NCBI GenBank assembly: GCA_964618455.1
Contig: CAZUAQ010000026.1
Location: 1-64,000 of the forward strand
Length of the DNA: 64,000 nt
Source: CAZUAQ01 sp964618455
GTDB taxonomy: Bacteria > Planctomycetota > Phycisphaerae > UBA1845 > PWPN01
Direction: 5' to 3'
A program made the translations under genes and the position numbers. Shown one piece after another: positions 36,013 through 47,509 of the stretch (position 1 is the first letter of the stretch; the number at the start of each line of letters is the position of its first letter). The notes below the pieces were generated by a model that did no database searches, had not been told where the DNA came from, and was given only the letters and a program-made list of their open reading frames with translations.

Positions 36013-36093
36013 TTCGCGCGAAGGCGCGAAGAACGCGAAGTGCAGGTAACTCTTTATTGATATTCCTTCGCGCCCTTCGCGGCTTCGCGCGAG
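36013..36093. repeat. 28-base imperfect inverted repeat with TTCGCG core
   Basis: The left arm (36013-36040), read as its complement, and the right arm (36066-36093) differ at only four of 28 positions. Each contains three TTCGCG-type units. It sits between two convergent genes and could fold into a long hairpin that ends both transcripts. A related element lies at 41892-41957. Confidence 0.7.
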
Positions 36094-36110
36094 CCTCTCT
36101 GGGCGATCCG

Positions 36111-37136
36111 TCAGTTATCGCCGAAGAGGTCCCCCAGTCCGCCGAGGATCGATCCTTCACCGGCGCTCTTCCCGCCGCTGCGGGGCGCGTGGGCGATGAT
36201 GCGGTCCGCCAGGCGCGAGAAGGGCAGCGTCTGCAACCACACCGAGCCCGTGCCCTTGAGGGTGGCCAGGAAGAGACCCTCTCCGCCGAACACCATCGAC
36301 TTCAAACTGCCGGCGCGCTCGATGTCGTAGTCGACACCCTGCGTAAACGCCACCAGGCACCCGGTATCCACGCGCAGGGTTTCGCCCTTCATTTCGCGGC
36401 GCACGATGTAGCCGCCGGCGTGGATGAAGGCCATGCCGTCGCCGAGGAGTTTCTGCAAGATGAATCCCTCGCCACCGAAGAAGCCGCGCCCGAGCTTCCG
36501 GCTGAATTCAATGCCGACCTCGGTGCCCAGTGCCGCGGCCAGGAAGGCGTCCTTCTGGCAACTGATTCGGCCGCCATATTGCGAGAGATCCAGGGCGATG
36601 ATCCGTCCGGGATAAGGGCCGGCGAAGGCGACGCGCTTCTTGCCTTGGCCGTAGTTGGTGAAGTGGGTGAGGAAGAGCGACTCGCCGGTGACCATCCGCT
36701 TGGCACCCTCGAACATCTTGCCGAAGAAGCCCTTGTCCGGCTGCGAGCCGTCGCCCATTTTGGCTTCAAAGGTGATGCCGTCCTCGAGGTAGTTCATGGC
36801 TCCGGCCTCGGCGATGACCGTCTCTCCCGGGTCGAGTTCGACTTCGACCACCTGCATGTCATCCCCGAGGATTTCGAAATCCACCTCGTGGCATCGGCGG
36901 GCGCCCCCGGTTCGCGCGCCGGGCACGGCCCCGCCTGCCGGTGGTGGGGGCGGCGCGGCCGCGGGTTCCTCGCCGAACAGGCCGTGGATCCGCGACGCCG
37001 GGGTCCACTCGGCCATGCCGTCCTTCCAGACCAGGTCGTTCGGGCCGAGTTCCCCCCGCTCGACCATGGCACGAAGTTCCTGGCCGGTCACCGGACCGTG
37101 CTGCTGATTATTCTTGGCGTAATACCATTCCACCAT
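36111..37136 (-). CDS. AIM24-family protein with N-terminal GYF-type domain
   Basis: Residues 4-50 form a GYF_2-type domain (WYYAKNNQQHGPVTGQEL, then NDLVWKDGMAEW). A proline-rich linker (about 60-80) follows. The rest is the AIM24/TIGR00266 beta-helix fold, with the conserved ETVIAEAGAMNYLEDGI, LFLTHFTN and GFFGGEGFILQKL blocks. The family has an unclear role; members occur in many bacteria and in mitochondria. ATG 37136 has AGGAGG upstream and is clearly preferred to an earlier in-frame start. The GYF module is a peptide-binding adaptor, so this protein may be recruited to a proline-rich partner. Confidence 0.88.
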   Translation of the reverse strand: MVEWYYAKNNQQHGPVTGQELRAMVERGELGPNDLVWKDGMAEWTPASRIHGLFGEEPAAAPPPPPAGGAVPGARTGGARRCHEVDFEILGDDMQVVEVELDPGETVIAEAGAMNYLEDGITFEAKMGDGSQPDKGFFGKMFEGAKRMVTGESLFLTHFTNYGQGKKRVAFAGPYPGRIIALDLSQYGGRISCQKDAFLAAALGTEVGIEFSRKLGRGFFGGEGFILQKLLGDGMAFIHAGGYIVRREMKGETLRVDTGCLVAFTQGVDYDIERAGSLKSMVFGGEGLFLATLKGTGSVWLQTLPFSRLADRIIAHAPRSGGKSAGEGSILGGLGDLFGDN

Positions 37137-37611
37137 CGGTTGATCCTCCTGATTGTCGTAGCGGTCGAAACCCCCGCACGTTGATGATTTCAGTGGCGTT
37201 TCATCGGGATCGTAACCTGATCGCCGAAATGTTTCAGCCCGGTTCCCGTCATCATTGCGTTTCAGACGATATCCCACGCGGAATTATCGGGATTCGCGTC
37301 CGGGGGGTGAAGCCCGCAGATTTTTTTGATACGCGCCTGAACCCCAGACGGCATTCCGCGTAGAAGAGGATGAAAGCTGACTTCGTTCTCTCCTTTTTTC
37401 CTCCTCCTTCCCGCGTCAATGCCTGAGGGCGGACATGAGTTCCGCCCTCAGGCACTTGTGTTTCCCGGACAATCCTGTCCCGATGCCCCCCGCATTCTCC
37501 CCCGGGAAAATACCAAGGAGAAACTCTCCGCGTTTTTATAACTTTCCCTTGCCAGAGTGTGGATTATACTGAAGGTGTTGAAGGCGCGTTTTACCTGGGG
37601 GAGATCGCATC
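37137..37611. other. divergent intergenic region with a 14-bp perfect hairpin
   Basis: TGCCTGAGGGCGGA (37420-37433) and TCCGCCCTCAGGCA (37441-37454) pair perfectly with a seven-base loop. It lies between the start of the AIM24 gene (minus) and that of the zinc-ribbon gene (plus), where no gene ends, so an ordinary terminator is not expected. A T run and a pyrimidine-rich tract lie to its left. It may belong to a small transcript or to a leader. Confidence 0.5.
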
Positions 37612-37812
37612 ATGTTTGGCGGACCCATGACGTTCCTCGTTGTTCTGGGCATCGGCGTGTGTCTCGCCGCCGGCCTGGCGCTGCTGGTACGCAGTTTCGG
37701 TCGCTCCGAGCGGTCGGAGTCGCCGATCATCTGCCGCCGCTGCAAGCATGAGAATATCGCCCACGCCCGGTACTGCGCGCAATGCGGGCTGAAGCTCAAC
37801 TCGTCCGTATGA
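37612..37812 (+). CDS. small membrane-anchored zinc-ribbon protein
   Basis: The 66-residue protein has one membrane helix (FLVVLGIGVCLAAGLALLV) and then a zinc ribbon with cysteines 41, 44, 55 and 58 (ICRRCKHEN, YCAQCGLKL). GGGGGAG lies upstream of the ATG. It is followed after 77 bases by the two SPFH genes, with which it may be expressed. The zinc ribbon would face the cytoplasm or periplasm depending on orientation; the short N-terminus does not settle this. Confidence 0.82.
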   Translation: MFGGPMTFLVVLGIGVCLAAGLALLVRSFGRSERSESPIICRRCKHENIAHARYCAQCGLKLNSSV

Positions 37813-37889
37813 TCCAATCGGCCTTTTTCCGCTGTTGAACGCGGTGTGGCGGAAAGAGGTGTGCCGACCTGAAACCGAAGGGAGTCTCC

Positions 37890-39497
37890 ATGTCCTCATC
37901 TCCACCGTCGATTGTTCGACCGTCCATTCCCCCCCAACGTTTTCCGTGGATCCTGTTTCTGATCGCGCTGGGGTTGATCCTCGTCGTGGTCTTGCTGGGA
38001 GTCTGGTGGTTCGTGATTCGCGTGGAAGTGAACGCGAACGAAATCCTCGTGCTGGTCAACAAGAGTGGCCGCGCGCTGCCCTCGGATCTTTCCGACACGT
38101 ACAACGACCAGGTTGTGCTTTATCCCGAGTTGCTCGAGGAACTGGCCCGGCGCCGTGAGAAAAAGGTGGAGGACATTCGCGATGCGTTCAAAGGCATTCG
38201 CTACGAGCCGCTGGCGGAGGGACGCTATTTCTACAATCCGTACACGTGGAAGCGGATCCCCATGAAAGCCACGATCATCCGTCAGTCGGAGATGGGGGTG
38301 CTGGTGCGGAAGTTCGGCGAGCCGCTGCCCTTCCCCAAGACGGTCGCGACCGAACCGGACGAGCGCGGTCCGGTGGCGGAGATCCTCAAGCCCGGGCGTC
38401 ATAACATCAACCTGCTCGCCTACGACGTCCTCCGCTTCGATGCCATCCAGATTCCTCCCGGGCACGTGGGGGTGGTGACGTTGCTCAGCGGCAAGGATCC
38501 CAAAGTCAAGAACACGTACACCGTCGAGCCGGGCGAGAAGGGTGTTCAGAAAGAGACGCTTCCACCGGGGCTCGAATTCTACAACCCCTACCTGCAGCGG
38601 ATCGAGATCGTTGACATCCGCAGCAAGAAATACGACATGCTCGACCAGGATGCGATCCACTTCCCGTCGAACGACAGTTTCGATATCACGATCGAAGGGA
38701 CGATCGAGTGGGCCATCCGTTCGGACAAGGTGGCCGAGGTCACCGTGGCGTACGGGGATGAGCAGGACATTCTCGACAAGATTATCCTGCCGAACGCGCG
38801 GAGCATCTCGCGCGTGCAGGGGTCGAAGCTCAAGGCGAGTGAATTCATCAGCGGCGATACGCGTGCCGAGTTCCAGAACAATTTCTACGACGAGCTTCGC
38901 CGCGAGTGCGGTCAGCAGGGCATCGAGATCAAGGCGGCGCTGGTCCGGGAGATCATTCCACCGCCCGCGATCGCCGGCCCCATCAGCGAGCGCGAGCAGG
39001 CGGACCAGGAGATCGAGCGGTACACGTACGAGATGGCGGAAGCCAAGGCCCAGGTCGAACTGGTGAAGGAGCAGGAACTCCTGACGCAGAACGCCGCCCT
39101 CGGGGATAAGACCAAGGAAGTGGTCACGCTGACGCAGCGGGCCGAGGAGAAGAAGGTCGTGGCGGTGACGCAGGCGAACCGTGAGTTGGAGGTGGCCCGG
39201 CTGCGTCTGGAAGCGGCCGCAAAGGAAGCGGCGGCCATGAAGTCCCGCGGCAAGGCCGAGGCCAACGTCATCCTCTTCGATTACGAGGCCAAAGCGGAAC
39301 CCCTGGCCATGGCCGTCAACGCCTTCGGCGACGGCGAGACGTATGCCCAGATGTTCTTCCTGGAGAAAGTCGCTCCGTCGATTCAGTCGATTCTCTCCAA
39401 TACGGAAGGGCCGTTCGCGGAGATCTTCAAGCAGTTCCAGGCGTTTCCGGCAGCAAGTCCACCGGTGCCGCAGGCTCCGAAAGGGGGTGACCAATGA
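37890..39497 (+). CDS. SPFH/Band-7 domain protein, copy 1
   Basis: The 535-residue protein has an N-terminal membrane segment (about 20-45: FPWILFLIALGLILVVVLLG). Three lead-in segments with PG or EG-x-F-x-NP pattern follow (GRYFYNPYTW, KPGRHNINLL, PPGLEFYNPY). The SPFH domain proper includes FDITIEGTIEWAI. A long coiled coil runs from about residue 370, with EREQADQEIERYTYEMAEAK and Ala/Glu-rich repeats, before a proline-rich end. Flotillin/prohibitin-type proteins form oligomeric rings or domed cages on membranes. The stop overlaps the next gene as ATGA. Confidence 0.9.
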   Translation: MSSSPPSIVRPSIPPQRFPWILFLIALGLILVVVLLGVWWFVIRVEVNANEILVLVNKSGRALPSDLSDTYNDQVVLYPELLEELARRREKKVEDIRDAFKGIRYEPLAEGRYFYNPYTWKRIPMKATIIRQSEMGVLVRKFGEPLPFPKTVATEPDERGPVAEILKPGRHNINLLAYDVLRFDAIQIPPGHVGVVTLLSGKDPKVKNTYTVEPGEKGVQKETLPPGLEFYNPYLQRIEIVDIRSKKYDMLDQDAIHFPSNDSFDITIEGTIEWAIRSDKVAEVTVAYGDEQDILDKIILPNARSISRVQGSKLKASEFISGDTRAEFQNNFYDELRRECGQQGIEIKAALVREIIPPPAIAGPISEREQADQEIERYTYEMAEAKAQVELVKEQELLTQNAALGDKTKEVVTLTQRAEEKKVVAVTQANRELEVARLRLEAAAKEAAAMKSRGKAEANVILFDYEAKAEPLAMAVNAFGDGETYAQMFFLEKVAPSIQSILSNTEGPFAEIFKQFQAFPAASPPVPQAPKGGDQ

Positions 39498-41236
39498 AAA
39501 AGACCATCATCACCACTTTGCTCGGTATCGGATTAGTCGTCACGGCGGGACTGATCGCCGTCTACTGGTTCACCTTCCGGATCTACGTGCCGGAGAACAT
39601 GTGTGCGTATCTGGTCCGCAAGATGGGTGACGAGTTGCCGGAGGGGCAGCGCGTCGCGACAAAACCGGGGCAGAAGGGCATTCAGGAGCAGGTGCTCGGC
39701 CCGGGGCGTTACTTTTACAACCCGCTCATCTGGGATCATAAGATCGTTGACCTGACGGTGATTCCTTCGGGCAATCCCGAAACGTGGGAGTGGGTCCGCT
39801 CTCAGAAGCCCGACCGCCGGGAGAACTTGCGGGCGGGCAACTATGACTACAAGGGCGACTATCCCAAGGTTGGCGTGGTAACGAAGCGCATCGGCAAGGA
39901 GCGCCCGGCCGGCAGTGAGGTGATCGTGTCGAGGGAGTCTGGCTACGAAGGTATCTGGCGCGAGGTGCTCACGCCGGGCGTGTACAAGATCAATCCGCTG
40001 GTGTACGAGGTGGAGATCCATGAGGCGGTGGTGATCCCCGCCGGCTTTGTGGGCGTGGTGACCAATCTGTTTGACGCGGAATCGCTGAAGCAGACCAGCC
40101 CCGAAGCGGCGGAGCAGATCGGCGCGAGCGAGACACAGGCGGCAGAGGCGACCACCCAGCTGGCCGAGGAAATCACCGGATACGTGCGTCCCCTTGCCAA
40201 GCCGGGCCAGCGCGGCACGTTGCGAGATGTTCTCCAGCCGGGCGTGTACTTCATCAATCCGAAGCTCCAGAAAGTGACGCCGATCGAGATCGGTTTCAAC
40301 GAGTATTCGCAGCTGCGCGTCAGTGACGAGGAGAACTACCGCATCTCGTTCCCCTCCAGCACCGGGTACAACATTCGCGCGGGGGTGACGGTGGTGTGGG
40401 GCATCCATCCCGAGCACGCCGCAGAGATCGTCAATGAGTTCGGCGACGTGAACAGTGTCATGGACATGGTGATCGGCCCGCAATTGCGATCGATCTGTCG
40501 GAATATCGGCCAGACGTACGCGGCGCGCGATTTCATCCAGGGCGAGATGCGGGAGCGGTTCCAGCGGGAACTCACCGCCGAGCTTCAGAGCACATGCGGG
40601 GCCAAAAACATTGAAGTCCTGCTGGCGCTGGTGCATGAGATCGAGGTCCATCCGGCGTCCAGTTCGCCTCAGCAGGGCGATGTCACGGAGGATCTCAAGA
40701 AGACCATTCAGCAGAGTTTCATCGCCATCGAGAACGAGAAGACGAAAATCAAGCAGCGCGAGTCGGCGGCGGTGAAGGCCCAGCTCGAAGAAGAGAAGAA
40801 GAAGATCGACATCGCCGAAGAGACGATCCGCGCGGAGACCCGCGTGAAGGTGGCGGACATCCTGGCCGAGGGCGAAAAGAAGGCGGCGGAGATCGAGGCC
40901 CAGGGCCAGCTCGAGGTGGCGACGATCCAGGAGCAGGTGGCCCAGCTCGAAGCCCAGCAGACCGAGATTCTCGGTCAAGCCAGGGCGGAGGTAGAAAAGA
41001 TGCGTCAGAACGCCGAGGCCGAGGGTTACAAGATGCTGGTCGAAGCGTTCGGTTCACCCCGGGCATACAACCTGTACACGTTCGCCCAGAACTTCCAGCC
41101 GCAGACGATTCAGCTCTTCTTCGCGGGCGAGGGGACGTTCTGGACCGACCTCAGCCGCTTCGAGGAAGCCGGCGCGGCGAAGCTGCTTCAGCAGCCGTCG
41201 GCGAACAAGCCGTCCGGTCCCCAGGCGAAGAAGTGA
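39494..41236 (+). CDS. SPFH/Band-7 domain protein, copy 2
   Basis: This 580-residue partner has a membrane anchor at about residues 8-30 and three lead-in repeats (GPGRYFYNP, TPGVYKINP, QPGVYFINP). The SPFH domain includes RISFPSSTGYNIRAGVTVVW. A coiled coil runs from about 410 to 500 (KQRESAAVKAQLEEEKKKID), and a short C-terminal domain closes it. It is a diverged paralogue of the preceding protein. Tandem SPFH pairs, such as HflK/HflC, form hetero-oligomers around membrane proteases. No protease gene is present here, so the client is unknown. The overlapping start points to strict co-expression. Confidence 0.9.
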   Translation: MKKTIITTLLGIGLVVTAGLIAVYWFTFRIYVPENMCAYLVRKMGDELPEGQRVATKPGQKGIQEQVLGPGRYFYNPLIWDHKIVDLTVIPSGNPETWEWVRSQKPDRRENLRAGNYDYKGDYPKVGVVTKRIGKERPAGSEVIVSRESGYEGIWREVLTPGVYKINPLVYEVEIHEAVVIPAGFVGVVTNLFDAESLKQTSPEAAEQIGASETQAAEATTQLAEEITGYVRPLAKPGQRGTLRDVLQPGVYFINPKLQKVTPIEIGFNEYSQLRVSDEENYRISFPSSTGYNIRAGVTVVWGIHPEHAAEIVNEFGDVNSVMDMVIGPQLRSICRNIGQTYAARDFIQGEMRERFQRELTAELQSTCGAKNIEVLLALVHEIEVHPASSSPQQGDVTEDLKKTIQQSFIAIENEKTKIKQRESAAVKAQLEEEKKKIDIAEETIRAETRVKVADILAEGEKKAAEIEAQGQLEVATIQEQVAQLEAQQTEILGQARAEVEKMRQNAEAEGYKMLVEAFGSPRAYNLYTFAQNFQPQTIQLFFAGEGTFWTDLSRFEEAGAAKLLQQPSANKPSGPQAKK

Positions 41237-41291
41237 CGAGGCGTTTGTCGGTCCGAGGACAGGCAGTCGGGGTTTGAGGCAAGTCGGTGGC

Positions 41292-41639
41292 ATGGCAGGT
41301 CGCGTGGTGACGGTCAATCTGAAGGCGGGGATGCCGACGGTCGAGGAAGCCCGCGCGCGGCTGAAGTCCGACATCGACCGCGCTCGTAGTGGCGGCGCGT
41401 CGGCGATGAAGATCATCCATGGCTACGGCTCTTCGGGATTCGGTGGATCGTTGCGACATGCCATCCGCCGGTCACTCCGCAAACGCGTCAAGGAGTCGGT
41501 CATTCGCGCGTACGTGCCGGGTGAAGAGTGGGATCCCTTCGACGCGACGACGCAGGAGATCCTCGAAGCGTGCCCGTCGCTCGAACGTGATGCCGACCTC
41601 AAGGGCTATAACGAGGGCGTGACGATCGTCCTCCTGTGA
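41292..41639 (+). CDS. Smr-domain protein
   Basis: The 115-residue protein is little more than a Smr domain, recognised by VTVNLKAGMPTVEEAR and KIIHGYGSSGFGGSLRHAIR (about 40-59). The HG(Y/K)GxG loop binds nucleic acid or nucleotide in other members; many Smr domains nick DNA or cleave RNA. It begins 55 bases after the SPFH gene. ATG 41292 is preceded by GGTGG. No MutS2 portion is present, so this is a free-standing domain of unknown target. Confidence 0.82.
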   Translation: MAGRVVTVNLKAGMPTVEEARARLKSDIDRARSGGASAMKIIHGYGSSGFGGSLRHAIRRSLRKRVKESVIRAYVPGEEWDPFDATTQEILEACPSLERDADLKGYNEGVTIVLL

Positions 41640-41644
41640 GATGG

Positions 41645-41887
41645 ATGATGAACAATCTCATCGATCAACTGCGCAGGATGCATCAGGCACGTCCGTTTCA
41701 GCCGTTCGAAATTCACATGGCCGACGGCCGCAGCCTGCCGGTCGATCATCCTGAACTTCTGGCCGTTACCCCTCCCGGCCGAACGATCGGCGTCGGTCTC
41801 AGCGACGGAACCATTGAAATCGTGGACGTAATGCTCGTTACTTCGATGAAGCCGAGACCCAACGGCGGGTCATGCCGGTCGAATTGA
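41645..41887 (+). CDS. small conserved-type protein, about 80 residues
   Basis: The protein has ARPFQPFEIHMADGRSLPV, HPELLAVTPPGRTIGVGL and GTIEIVDVMLVTS. It is a small beta-rich unit of a type I have the impression is common in planctomycetes, but no function is known to me. The start is among three close choices (GTG 41636, ATG 41645, ATG 41648). It follows the Smr gene directly. It ends just before a palindromic repeat. Confidence 0.68.
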   Translation: MMNNLIDQLRRMHQARPFQPFEIHMADGRSLPVDHPELLAVTPPGRTIGVGLSDGTIEIVDVMLVTSMKPRPNGGSCRSN

Positions 41888-41891
41888 CGCG

Positions 41892-41957
41892 CGCGAAGCC
41901 GCGGAGAGCAATAATACAGTCGGCGCATCTTTGCCTTCGCGTTTTCGCGGCTTCGCG
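41892..41957. repeat. inverted repeat with TTCGCG core, second copy
   Basis: CGCGAAGCCGCG (41892-41903) and CGCGGCTTCGCG (41946-41957) are perfect 12-base arms 42 bases apart. The flank GCCTTCGCGTTTTCGCGGC matches the TTCGCG-unit pattern of the element at 36013-36093. It lies between convergent genes, as that one does. Confidence 0.65.
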
Positions 41958-41979
41958 AGATACAATCGTTGACCCAATC

Positions 41980-43476
41980 TCAGTCCTGCACTTCCCAGCC
42001 ATGCGCGCGTTCCACCGCCCGCTGCCACGAGGCCATCATCTCTTCCACGCGACCGGCGGACATCGACGGCTCGAAGCGGCGGTCCAATTGCCAGTTCGCC
42101 TGAAGCTGATCGGTATCCTTCCAGAACCCCACCGCCAGCCCCGCCAGGTAGGCGGCGCCGAGGGCCGTCGTCTCGGTCACGCGCGGACGCACCGTCGGAA
42201 TCTGCAGCAGGTCCGCCTGGAGCTGCATCAGCAGGTCGTTGGCCGACGCGCCGCCGTCGACGCGCAGCTCCGGGATCGCCAGCCCGGCGTCCTGAGTCAT
42301 CGCCTCAACCAGGTCGACGATCTGAAAGGCGATGCTCTCCAACGCCGCCCGGGCGAGGTGCCCCTGCGTCGTGCCGCGCGTGATGCCGCACATCGTCCCG
42401 CGGGCATAGGGGTCCCAGTGCGGCGCGCCGAGCCCGGAGAACGCGGGCACGAGGTACACACCGCCATTGTCCTCGACACTGAGCGCGAGTTTCTCGACCT
42501 CGGCGGCATCGCGAATGATCCGCAGCCCGTCGCGCAGCCACTGCACCACCGCCCCGGCGATGAACACACTGCCTTCAAGAGCGTACTCCACGTGATCCCC
42601 GCGCTGCCATGCCACCGTGGTCAGCAGTTTGTTGTTCGACGCGACCGCTTCGGGGCCGGTGTTCATCAGCATGAAACAGCCGGTGCCGTAGGTGTTCTTG
42701 AGCATGCCGCGATCCACGCACATCTGTCCGAAGAGCGCCGCCTGCTGATCCCCGGCAATGCCCGCGATCGGTACGCCCGTCGCGCCGAGCGTCGTCGCCA
42801 CTTCGCCGTAGACCTCGCTGGACGATCGCACCTCCGGAAGCATGCTGCGCGGCACGCCGAACAGGTCGAGCAGTTCATCATCCCAGTCGCCGGTGTGAAT
42901 GTTGTACAGCAAGGTGCGCGACGCGTTGGTCGCGTCGGTGATGTGCAGTCGTCGCTCGGTCAGCCGGTAGATCAGCCAACTGTCCACCGTGCCGAAGGCC
43001 AGTTCTCCGCGCTCGGCTTTGGCTCGCGCGTCCGGGACGTTCTCGAGGATCCACGCCACTTTGCTTCCGGAGAAATAAGCATCGAGCACGAGACCCGTCT
43101 TCGCCCGCACTGCCGGTTCATGTCCGTCGGCCTTCATGCGATCGAGCATCCCCGCCGTGCGGCGGTCCTGCCAGACGATGGCGTTGCCGATCGGTTGACC
43201 CGTGGCGCGATCCCACACCACTGCTGTCTCACGCTGATTGGTGATGCCGATGGCGGCCAGGTCCGAAGCGTTCAGCCCGGCGTTGCTCAGCGCCTCGGTC
43301 ACCACGCTGATCTGCGACGACCAGATTTCCGCCGGGTTGTGCTCCACCCAGCCGGAGCGCGGAAAGTGCTGGGTGAACTCGCGCTGCGCCTGGGCGACGA
43401 TTTCCCCCCGCGCATCAAAGACGATCGCCCGCGAACTCGTCGTCCCCTGGTCCAGCGCCATGATGCACGATGCCAT
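41980..43476 (-). CDS. glpK: glycerol kinase
   Basis: The FGGY-family kinase phosphorylates glycerol to glycerol 3-phosphate. The N-terminus is IMALDQGTTSSRAIVFD, followed by EHNPAEIW, AIGITNQRET, and the C-terminal FGGY-type segments DGGASANDLLMQLQADLL and TTALGAAYLAG. The length of 498 residues is normal. The ATG lies 3 bases past the carB stop, so the two are probably co-transcribed although their pathways are unrelated. No glycerol facilitator gene is nearby. Confidence 0.97.
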   Translation of the reverse strand: MASCIMALDQGTTSSRAIVFDARGEIVAQAQREFTQHFPRSGWVEHNPAEIWSSQISVVTEALSNAGLNASDLAAIGITNQRETAVVWDRATGQPIGNAIVWQDRRTAGMLDRMKADGHEPAVRAKTGLVLDAYFSGSKVAWILENVPDARAKAERGELAFGTVDSWLIYRLTERRLHITDATNASRTLLYNIHTGDWDDELLDLFGVPRSMLPEVRSSSEVYGEVATTLGATGVPIAGIAGDQQAALFGQMCVDRGMLKNTYGTGCFMLMNTGPEAVASNNKLLTTVAWQRGDHVEYALEGSVFIAGAVVQWLRDGLRIIRDAAEVEKLALSVEDNGGVYLVPAFSGLGAPHWDPYARGTMCGITRGTTQGHLARAALESIAFQIVDLVEAMTQDAGLAIPELRVDGGASANDLLMQLQADLLQIPTVRPRVTETTALGAAYLAGLAVGFWKDTDQLQANWQLDRRFEPSMSAGRVEEMMASWQRAVERAHGWEVQD

Positions 43477-43479
43477 CGC

Positions 43480-47215
<3,736 letters not shown>

Positions 47216-47509
47216 TTACGATCTTTTCCGTCAGAGACCCGCCGGCAGTCCACCGCCCGCCGCCGCTCGAACGCCAGAGATTAAGCGAAACCGCAAGGGA
47301 ATTCGACTGCCGGGTGCAGGTAGAAGACCCGCCACGGTTTGAGAATGAATGCACCTGCAGCGTGAGGGGGATGCAATAGGCGAAGCCCGTAATCGTACAT
47401 CCGCAGAGGGATACACAACGCTGGGCAGCAACCCATTCGGCGGATCCGGTCATGGCTCGACCCGCGGGGAGTCGTGACGTCGAGCGCGGCGCCTTTCGGT
47501 GAGATTTCG
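47216..47509. other. intergenic region upstream of carB
   Basis: These 294 bases separate carB from the end of the large membrane-protein gene upstream on the same strand. I see no supported gene, no clear promoter and no strong hairpin. A carB promoter should be here. Confidence 0.4.
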
